NCBI GenBank assembly: GCA_003228495.1
Contig: QIDY01000331.1
Coordinates: 1-5,347, forward strand
Direction: 5' to 3'
DNA: 5,347 nucleotides
Source: Nitrospirota bacterium
Lineage (GTDB): Bacteria; Nitrospirota; Nitrospiria; Nitrospirales; UBA8639
The first letter of the stretch is position 1; every line of letters begins with the position of its first letter. Under the pieces are notes generated by a model. That model did no database searches, was not told the origin of the DNA, and saw nothing but the letters and a program-made list of their open reading frames with translations. Positions 1-5,034 of the stretch are shown here, piece by piece. The position numbers were made by a program, and so were the translations under genes.

Positions 1-22
1 AGACTAGATTAAGTAGACCGGA

Positions 23-1195
23 ATGGAAAAAGAGAATGAAAGTATCAAGGATGATGTGCCGGTCAGGGTGCTCCATCTGATTGACAGAATATCTGGCTAT
101 GGCACCACAAGGTTGCTCTGGGACATTGTGCGCTTGACTCCACCGGATAAGGTCGAACACTTTGTAATCACGTTTTCCCCTGATCAGGGGAAATGGTTCC
201 ATGCAGAGCGACTGAGGGAAAGGGGTGCGTATCGTCCATTTCCTAAAACTGGTCTTTTGAAATTAGGTCGCAGGAACTGGGTATGGTTTCTCGTCCGTTA
301 CATTTCGATGTTGTGGCATGTGTTCAAATCCTTAATCTGGTTTCGGCCTCATATTATCCATGTGCATACGAGCAATTCAGTAACTGTTGGTCTGCTTTTA
401 AAGGTGGTGTTGTGGCGTCCGGTGGTACATCTGGTGCCTTCCCTCTTTTCGCAAATGGTGGACGCGGGGAAAGCATGGGTGCCAAGGCTATATGCCAGGT
501 TTCATGTCTTAATCGACTGTTTCTTTGCTGCTGCCTCCCGTTCTCGTGATGAGTTGCTTTCCATAGGAATCCCTGGTTCGAAAATTGTTCCCTTTTATGG
601 CTTGCTTGATCTTCAAGAGATTAATGAAGTGCGACATAAGCAGCAGCAGTATCATAAGACAATCAGAGAAACATCACGCTTGCCTTCAGATGCTTTGATT
701 GCACTTTCAGTCGGTCGATTAGATCCAGTAAAAGGGCACATATTCGCATTGGAAGCGCTTCCGGCTTTATTACGGCAATTCCCCAATCTCCATTGGCTTG
801 TGCTTGGTGAAGGAAAGCAACGTGCCGAACTAGAGGACCGTGCAAGAAAGTTGGGTATTTCTCCTCATGTGCATCTCTTGGGCCATCAGGGACACACCTT
901 ACCCTTCTATGCAGCCGCGACAGTGTATCTTCGTACAATGATATTTGAAGAGACGAATCTTTCAACCTATCAAGCAATGGCTATGGGCTTACCCATAGTC
1001 GGTTTTGATACGGGTTGTGAAACCGAGCTATTAAACAAGGTTGGGCATGGGATCTTCCCAATAAAAATGTCGAAGCTTTGTCGACAGCAGTGGCTCAGAT
1101 CCTGGCAATGCCTGATCGAGGTAGAGAAATTGGTAGTCGTGGCTTGGAGTTTAGTCGGATTAATTTGGACATCCGGCAGGCAATCGAGGATATGA
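23..1195 (+). CDS. GT4-family glycosyltransferase, C-terminus frameshifted
   Basis: This is a GT-B fold glycosyltransferase of the GT4 type, expected to move a sugar from an NDP-sugar onto a surface glycan at the cytoplasmic membrane. An N-terminal Rossmann-like half starts with RVLHLIDRISGYGTTRLL (residues 15-32), followed by the HIIHVHTSNS segment. The donor-binding half has SVGRLDPVKGH (about 229-239), LHWLVLGEG, and FEETNLSTYQAMAMGLP (about 308-324). The usual EX7E pair appears as E309 and Q317. Homology stops near residue 347: the last stretch is nonsensical, while a neighbouring frame continues a normal GT4 C-terminus to 1257. Restoring one A in the A-run at 1063-1067 gives about 411 residues, the usual family size. 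ATG at 23 is the first possible start because an in-frame stop lies at 14-16. A GTG at 56 preceded by AAGG is an alternative. The acceptor sugar cannot be told. Confidence 0.88.
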   Translation: MEKENESIKDDVPVRVLHLIDRISGYGTTRLLWDIVRLTPPDKVEHFVITFSPDQGKWFHAERLRERGAYRPFPKTGLLKLGRRNWVWFLVRYISMLWHVFKSLIWFRPHIIHVHTSNSVTVGLLLKVVLWRPVVHLVPSLFSQMVDAGKAWVPRLYARFHVLIDCFFAAASRSRDELLSIGIPGSKIVPFYGLLDLQEINEVRHKQQQYHKTIRETSRLPSDALIALSVGRLDPVKGHIFALEALPALLRQFPNLHWLVLGEGKQRAELEDRARKLGISPHVHLLGHQGHTLPFYAAATVYLRTMIFEETNLSTYQAMAMGLPIVGFDTGCETELLNKVGHGIFPIKMSKLCRQQWLRSWQCLIEVEKLVVVAWSLVGLIWTSGRQSRI

Positions 1196-1257
1196 CCTTA
1201 GTCTATAAGAATCTCAAATGTGGGGTCGCCCTCAAAAAAAATATATCAGTGTCATGA
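1060..1257 (+). pseudogene. Displaced C-terminus of the upstream glycosyltransferase
   Basis: Read one base out of frame with the gene that starts at 23, this stretch gives NKNVEALSTAVAQILAM and continues through DRGREIGSRGLEFSR to IEDMTLVYKNL, ending at TGA 1255-1257. The pattern 'VEALSTAVAQIL... GREIGSRGLEFS' is the typical last helix pair of GT4 enzymes (compare DEALAEAILSVLDNP in the second glycosyltransferase of this window). It is therefore the true C-terminus, cut off by a single-base loss just upstream, most simply in the A5 run at 1063-1067. It is either a real inactivating mutation or a homopolymer sequencing error. Confidence 0.8.
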
Positions 1258-1658
1258 AGTTTTCAGAATCTGTTACACCAGGCTGGATGATCTGTTGGCA
1301 CTTATGTATCCCGGTTGTCTTCATAAAAACAGTGCAGGATACCCCTTAGCTTGCTGGGGGGAGCTTCACTTACAAGATTGATAAAGCATTCACTCATGCC
1401 CTTGATGAACGAAGAAATGCTTCAATGGAGATTGCGATTGAAGGATTTGAGAAACATTCAACGCTCCAACAAAAGGCACTAAAGAACCTGGAAAGCTGGA
1501 AGACGCTACTTTTGAAGTCTCTATGATTGGAGTCTGACTTCTTGTGCTTTGAAACAAAATCTCTTGTCGTTTAATCCGATCGACCCGTGACCGTTGAATG
1601 ATCTGCAATCAAGGCGAGAATTTCATTAGAAAAAGGAAAAGAAGATCAACTAAATGGA
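1258..1658. other. Gene-poor gap with open-frame scraps
   Basis: This gap lies between convergent genes. No complete gene with a start and ribosome binding site is visible. Two open stretches on the plus strand look protein-like. One runs from about 1199 to 1381 and contains YTRLDDLLALMYPGCL. The other runs from 1350 to 1526 and contains FTHALDERRNASMEIAIEGF and ends WKTLLLKSL. They lie in different frames and overlap slightly, as expected for one decayed gene with a frameshift and no surviving start. I do not recognise a family. No convincing terminator for either flanking gene is seen; a short CCCC...GGGG dyad at about 1342-1359 has no T-run after it. Confidence 0.4.
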
Positions 1659-2759
1659 CTAGCGATTTTGGGGAATCAAACTTTGTCCGATAATCTTGTC
1701 CACTTTCCCAGCGATGATGTTATTGCCAAGTGCGTTGACATGACAACTGTCGATGTAAATGTACTCATCACGGTCAAAAGCATCCGTGAAGTCATGGATC
1801 CAGTCTATCCCATCCCGTTGTATGATTTCCTGAATCAACGGATATACAAGTAAATAGTCCCGTGAACGTGAAATAGATTTTTCATCTGGCCGATATTCAA
1901 TGTTTGGCGAGCCAATGGGGGATACGGGTTGCAGGATGGCATGGAAGTTTGCGCCCCCAAGTTCGGCGATTTTCTTGCCGATGGTCCAATTATTCACAAT
2001 GGTTTTGGCAACGTTTTGTGCATAGCGATGATCTGCTTGGCAACGTGAAGGTGGCTTCTTATCCTCTAATTTAGTCTTGATCCAACGGATACTATCCCGA
2101 AGTGATCCGGTTAAACTGTCAACTACGTGGGAACGGGGCGCCAATTTATTTCGTATCTTACTCTCCTCCCGATGACCATTGATGGAAAGGTCAGCTCGGC
2201 ACATATGATACACATCATTGCACCCATCATAGAACACCACGACATCCATTGGTTCGTTTTGGTTAACAAGATTTACAAGCCTGGCCAATTCCTGCCGACT
2301 CACAAATCCCGCCTCGCCATGGTTGTGAATCTGATAGTTAGGATGAATAGTGTTGAAGTGGGCAGGTATCGTATTCTGATCGTCCACTCCTGATCCCCAC
2401 GTCGTTGAACCACCGAAAAAACGAATGTGTCCCACAGGGTGTTTTGTGGTGGATGGAGTGACTCGATCTCCATCCTCATTAACGTTGGTGGTTTTTCCTT
2501 TGAAGGGAAGACGGGACCAACCCAGATAGGGAACATATTGAGTGCGAAGGAGTTTTTTTTCTCGATAAATGGTACGTGCAAGATCCTTGTTTTCTAGGCT
2601 GGGAATACTGGCCTTTTTGTTGATGGAGGGGAACCATCCTTTATAGATCGATACACTATCACGGCCTACCGCAGTCAAAAGGTTAATAGAAAGTAAGAGC
2701 GCAACAAAAATTAAAATATTTATTAAGCACAATTTAAATATTTTTCTTAGACTTCTCAT
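1659..2759 (-). CDS. Membrane-anchored SGNH/GDSL hydrolase-family protein
   Basis: This protein has 366 residues. Residues about 8-30 form one hydrophobic segment after a basic N-terminus (RSLRKIFK), so the chain is likely anchored in the inner membrane with the catalytic part outside. The SGNH blocks appear in order: IRFFGGSTTWGSG with the presumed nucleophile S118; the block II glycine region GEAGFVS (148-154); VVFYDGCNDV with G179 and N181; and YIDSCHVNALGN with D337 and H340 of the DxxH block. All four key positions are present, so it should be catalytically competent. SGNH proteins of this layout in glycan loci usually add or remove acetyl or other acyl groups on polysaccharide; that role is inferred from the neighbours. 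ATG at 2759 is the natural start because it places the basic residues directly before the membrane segment, although the upstream Shine-Dalgarno is poor. The gene is intact. Confidence 0.88.
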   Translation of the reverse strand: MRSLRKIFKLCLINILIFVALLLSINLLTAVGRDSVSIYKGWFPSINKKASIPSLENKDLARTIYREKKLLRTQYVPYLGWSRLPFKGKTTNVNEDGDRVTPSTTKHPVGHIRFFGGSTTWGSGVDDQNTIPAHFNTIHPNYQIHNHGEAGFVSRQELARLVNLVNQNEPMDVVVFYDGCNDVYHMCRADLSINGHREESKIRNKLAPRSHVVDSLTGSLRDSIRWIKTKLEDKKPPSRCQADHRYAQNVAKTIVNNWTIGKKIAELGGANFHAILQPVSPIGSPNIEYRPDEKSISRSRDYLLVYPLIQEIIQRDGIDWIHDFTDAFDRDEYIYIDSCHVNALGNNIIAGKVDKIIGQSLIPQNR

Positions 2760-2830
2760 CAGTTGTTATCTATCTGTACAGATTTATTTTGACTTCAGTT
2801 CCCAAGGAGAGCAGCCTTACCTTGCCAATA

Positions 2831-2877
2831 GGCCTCAAATAGGACTTTGAGACCTGGAAGATCCTAAAAGTAAGGAT
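2831..2877. promoter_or_regulatory. Two adjacent hairpins upstream of the SGNH gene
   Basis: GGCCTCAAA (2831-2839) and TTTGAGACC (2846-2854) pair over nine positions with one mismatch and a six-base loop. ATCCT (2861-2865) and AGGAT (2873-2877) pair with a seven-base loop. They lie 70-120 bases before the SGNH start on the minus strand, where an untranslated leader or operator would be. No T-run follows on either strand, so they are not typical intrinsic terminators. A regulatory role is a guess. Confidence 0.25.
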
Positions 2878-3062
2878 GATTCAAGCCCTGATAAGAACAG
2901 ATATTCTACGGAATTAATGGAAGATTGGTCCAAAATCAAAGTTGGATTTAGGTGAATAGGTTGTGGGTGATGTGAAAGAAAATTGTTACATTTACGGCTA
3001 CACTTTAATTGCCAACTGCTGGATACCCCTTCTCTCCATTCATTTTTTACAGTACCTCGTTA

Positions 3063-3125
3063 CCCTAAATGGCCGGTCAAATTTTACTCGTTTTCTCATC
3101 TGGATGTATAGGCCATCATTTAGGG
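3063..3125. repeat. Inverted repeat pair, 12-15 bp arms
   Basis: CCCTAAATGGCC at 3063-3074 is mirrored by GGCCATCATTTAGGG at 3111-3125. The arms match over CCCTAAATG and GGCC, with a three-base difference in the longer arm and a spacer of 36 bases. No T-run follows. It could be a large stem-loop, a protein-binding dyad, or the ends of a very small decayed element. Nothing between the arms looks coding. Confidence 0.4.
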
Positions 3126-3355
3126 AATACCGAAAAATTGATATTGCAGGGTAGGAAAGGGTGATTCGCAGAAGTTAACCTAGGGCTTTTCGTAGCCATA
3201 TTTTTAATAAGGATTGACTAAGAAGTTGAGGAAAGTATTCTGTCATTGACTTTTTTTTGGGGTCTTGGCGGTCAAGTTTTGGTGGATATAATTCACACGC
3301 TGCTGCCTGAATTTGCAAGGCTTGTCTCCTTACATTTTTCTGATATTCATTGATT

Positions 3356-4237
3356 TCATGCTGGTGTTTTTTGTCCAATACCATACAGCCTTTGGAATTC
3401 CTTTTGTAGGTGGGCAAAACGATGGTCTTGATATAAAACTTCGGTCGCCCTATCAAAGGCTTGTTCTACCAGCTTCATACGCCCCCTCTCCCCACTTTGC
3501 CATCCAGCCTCCGAGAGATAACCCGAGAGAAAAGCGAGTAATTCGCTACGTTCTCCCAGTCCTGTCCGATACATTCCTTTGACCCAGATTTCACCCAAGC
3601 GAGTTCCGCATTGCTCTATTGAAAGCTCCACTAAATGCGGCTGCCCATGTTCGCGATCAATGACAACAAAACAATTTCGAAAATTTGCATAGTTATCGGA
3701 CACACAAAGTAGATCTTCCGGACGTACCTTGGAATCAATTCCTTTTCGATGGAGTATCCCCATCAATTCACCATACAGGCGAAACAAACGCCGACGAACT
3801 CGTAGAGAAGATTTTCGGTAAACATCCATAAAGGTCTTTCCAATTACTTCCTCTACCAGAATAAATCCTTTGATTGAACAGCCCAGGATTTTGAGTTCAC
3901 CCCAGGCAACCGGTGAGGCGACAGGAATTCCTTGTTGCCGCATCAATTCCAGGATTTTGAGTTCGCGAGTAATTCTCAACGGAGGATTTTGAATTTGGAA
4001 CCAAACCCTTAGTGCCCCATAGGGGAATCGTGATGCTTTTTTTTTGAGAAAATACTTTCGTTGCTGTCCATCAACCATGAGATAAAGCTTATGCACAGGA
4101 AGTTTCTCGGGCCGCGAGACTAATTGGCCTTCCGAGTAGGTCATGAAATCCTGGAATTCACAGAGACCGACCTCTTGCAAAGCGGATCTTACGTTCGCAT
4201 TAACATGTAGATGCTCGCTAGAGAATTTAGTCAGCAT
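3356..4237 (-). CDS. WaaP/Kdo-type lipopolysaccharide kinase family protein
   Basis: This 293-residue protein has a protein-kinase-like fold of the lipopolysaccharide kinase (Kdo/WaaP) family, expected to phosphorylate a sugar of the LPS core or a similar glycolipid in the cytoplasm with ATP. Counting from ATG 4237, the signs are RKYFLKKK (ATP-site lysine among K65-K67), RELKILELM with E92, the family-typical run GIPVASPVAWGE (103-114), FILVEE (126-131, hinge), LHRKGID (162-168) and VVIDREHG (192-199) with D194 at the metal-binding position. The usual HRDL-type catalytic loop is replaced by RPEDLLC, with D175 the closest candidate. An alternative start is TTG at 4267, which has AAAGGA a few bases upstream; the ATG has no clear ribosome binding site. 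The last codons follow an A-run (T6 at 3367-3372 on plus), and a one-base slip there opens a 63-codon tail to 3175. A 16-bp direct repeat lies inside the gene. Confidence 0.8.
   Translation of the reverse strand: MLTKFSSEHLHVNANVRSALQEVGLCEFQDFMTYSEGQLVSRPEKLPVHKLYLMVDGQQRKYFLKKKASRFPYGALRVWFQIQNPPLRITRELKILELMRQQGIPVASPVAWGELKILGCSIKGFILVEEVIGKTFMDVYRKSSLRVRRRLFRLYGELMGILHRKGIDSKVRPEDLLCVSDNYANFRNCFVVIDREHGQPHLVELSIEQCGTRLGEIWVKGMYRTGLGERSELLAFLSGYLSEAGWQSGERGRMKLVEQAFDRATEVLYQDHRFAHLQKEFQRLYGIGQKTPA
3883..3964 (-). repeat. 16-bp direct repeat inside the kinase gene
   Basis: CCAGGATTTTGAGTTC occurs at 3883-3898 and again at 3949-3964, exactly 66 bases apart. Both copies are read in the same frame on the minus strand and encode ELKIL, at residues 92-96 and 114-118 counted from ATG 4237. 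Recombination between them would remove 22 residues in frame, covering part of the kinase N-lobe. Confidence 0.7.
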
Positions 4238-4286
4238 TGAAGGAAATGGTCTGGAGTGGCAGGGCAAACTATCCTTTGTCCCTTAT

Positions 4287-4409
4287 GGGAATGTTGAAAA
4301 AAGCCGCCAGCGGCGTTCTCGCCCTTTTGCCGTGCTCACATACTGAATGTACGCTCCGCGCGTCAAAAAAGGCTGTGGCCTTGCTGGACGGACTTTTTTA
4401 ACCATTCTC
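4287..4409. repeat. Imperfect palindromic intergenic repeat element
   Basis: The left end, TTGAAAAAAGCCGCCAGC (starting at 4294), is mirrored by the right end, which on the minus strand reads TTAAAAAAGTCCGTCCAGC (4401 down to 4383). Outside these, GGGAATG and GAGAATGG also mirror each other. The interior holds further small dyads: CGCC-AGC-GGCG at about 4305-4315, and ACAT...ATGT at about 4338-4350. The right half alone is flanked by A6 (4365-4370) and T6 (4394-4399), so it could also work as a transcription terminator in either direction. The element sits 50 to 170 bases upstream of the kinase start and does not contain an open gene. It resembles MITE- or REP-like repeats that I associate with Nitrospira genomes, which I cannot check. 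Confidence 0.6.
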
Positions 4410-4872
4410 GTCGGCTACTGATATCGATTTCTCCAAGGGCACGTATGTGCCATGGGATAGAGATATTCAACAGTCTCCTTATGCAAACCATTTTGAAAAC
4501 TCAATCACACAAAACCAAAAGCAAGAGGATGGAAGCTTACCTCATTTATTTGTAGGTGACAAAGAGGAATGAGACGTTTTTATATTCGTTGGTGGGTATT
4601 TCAAACATGGAATTTATTTCTCTCGTTGAAAACGGTTTTTTATCAGGCATGATCTGAAATTCACCTTGATGTTGCGTAAGTTCCCGGATTTGGCCCGCTA
4701 CCAATCCTTGATATTGTTTCTTCTAGCAATTTACGATCTGCTCCGTGATCCCAATTTTGCGGATCAGGATGGTCACCGGTGTTCCCATCTGGGCCTGCTT
4801 GGGAAACGGTTATAGTAGAGCAATTTTCAAATTTGGTTTGGTAAGGAGAAGCCTTCTCCAACAACTGAAAAC
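4410..4872. other. Gap with one small unexplained open frame
   Basis: No recognised gene is present. The clearest open frame on the plus strand runs from ATG 4669 to TAG 4813-4815, with the open frame reaching back to about 4630. It would encode 48 residues including RYQSLILFLLAIYDLLRDPN, a hydrophobic helix followed by an acidic stretch. It has no visible Shine-Dalgarno sequence. A short dyad, GGCAC-GTAT-GTGCC, lies at 4438-4451. The region may be the relic of a former polysaccharide gene or simply spacer. Confidence 0.3.
4669..4815 (+). CDS. Possible small hydrophobic protein or gene relic
   Basis: This 48-residue frame begins MLRKFPDLARYQ and continues with a hydrophobic run (SLILFLLAIYDLL, about residues 13-25) and then DPNFADQDGH. 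Its residue make-up is more protein-like than the competing frames, and the open frame extends about 13 codons upstream of the ATG. Against it, there is no ribosome binding site, no recognised family, and it points opposite to its neighbours. A relic of a larger membrane protein is as likely as a real small gene. Confidence 0.2.
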   Translation: MLRKFPDLARYQSLILFLLAIYDLLRDPNFADQDGHRCSHLGLLGKRL

Positions 4873-4874
4873 AT

Positions 4875-4897
4875 TGGCGGAGAGGGTGGGATTCGAA
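4875..4897 (-). other. tRNA-Ser 3'-end fragment (possible attachment site)
   Basis: Read on the minus strand, this 23-base stretch has every part of a tRNA 3' end in order: T-loop TTCGAAT, T-stem strand CCCAC, acceptor strand CCTCTCC, discriminator G and CCA. The acceptor and T-stem sequences match bacterial tRNA-Ser. The other half is missing: the five bases before the T-loop do not pair with CCCAC, and no GGAGAGG acceptor strand lies about 90 bases away. It is therefore not a working tRNA. Orphan tRNA 3' ends typically mark the att sites of integrated elements, because tyrosine integrases use the 3' end of tRNA genes. No integrase is in view. Confidence 0.7.
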
Positions 4898-4973
4898 ATT
4901 ACAGTCACTTGCAGGATAACAGTTTCCGAAGTCTCCATCTCACGCCGCCAATTCACTAAAACGAACGTGGGAG

Positions 4974-4999
4974 CCCCGCCCTTTTGGTGGGGTTATTTA
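4974..4999 (+). terminator. GC-rich hairpin followed by TTATTT
   Basis: CCCCGCC (4974-4980) pairs with GGTGGGG (4986-4992) through seven positions with one G-T wobble and a five-base loop, CTTTT. TTATTT follows on the plus strand, which is the polarity of a weak intrinsic terminator. Yet no plus-strand gene ends here. On the minus strand it lies about 40 bases past the stop of the glycosyltransferase but lacks a T-run. It may belong to the tRNA-derived junction next to it rather than to a gene. Confidence 0.3.
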
Positions 5000-5034
5000 C
5001 TCTGAGGGAAGAGCAAGGGTGGATGTTTTGAGTA

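Larger units (their letters stand above)
2760..3355. other. Long non-coding gap between kinase and SGNH genes
   Basis: I find no convincing gene here. The leftmost part should hold the promoter and leader of the minus-strand SGNH gene, but I cannot place -35 and -10 boxes with confidence. It contains two adjacent hairpins (2831-2854 and 2861-2877) and an inverted repeat (3063-3074 with 3111-3125). The part from 3175 to 3355 is open on the minus strand in a frame that could extend the kinase after a one-base slip. A 63-codon plus-strand open frame at 2963-3154 has a GTG start and no recognisable protein motif, and I do not count it as a gene. Confidence 0.45.

Noticed and set aside
663..977. 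Minus-strand 104-codon frame inside the first glycosyltransferase
   Set aside because: It is antisense to well-conserved GT4 motifs, so it is a shadow of the real gene.
1390..1608. Minus-strand 72-codon frame between the glycosyltransferase and SGNH genes
   Set aside because: It is antisense to the more protein-like plus-strand scrap and shows no motif.
2963..3154. Plus-strand 63-codon frame with a hydrophobic stretch
   Set aside because: It has a GTG start with no binding site and no motif, and its end crosses the inverted repeat.
3248..3257. T-run as a terminator
   Set aside because: No stem precedes it on the plus strand, and on the minus strand it is an A-run, so it cannot end the kinase transcript.
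4363..4491. Minus-strand 42-codon frame containing ALGEIDISSRREWLKKS
   Set aside because: It runs into the palindromic repeat, has no ribosome binding site, and the REWLKKS part is simply a reading of the repeat end.
4661..4864. Minus-strand frame of about 67 codons rich in Gly, Pro and Asp
   Set aside because: Its upstream part runs through the tRNA-Ser fragment, the start would be TTG without a binding site, and no family is recognisable.
4875..4965. Full-length tRNA-Ser on the minus strand
   Set aside because: The T-stem does not pair on its 5' side, the candidate anticodon stem is unpaired, and the 5' acceptor strand is missing; only the 3' 23 bases match.
4745..5005. Plus-strand 86-codon frame with AERVGFE
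   Set aside because: AERVGFE is what the reverse complement of a tRNA-Ser 3' end spells when translated, a well-known kind of false protein.
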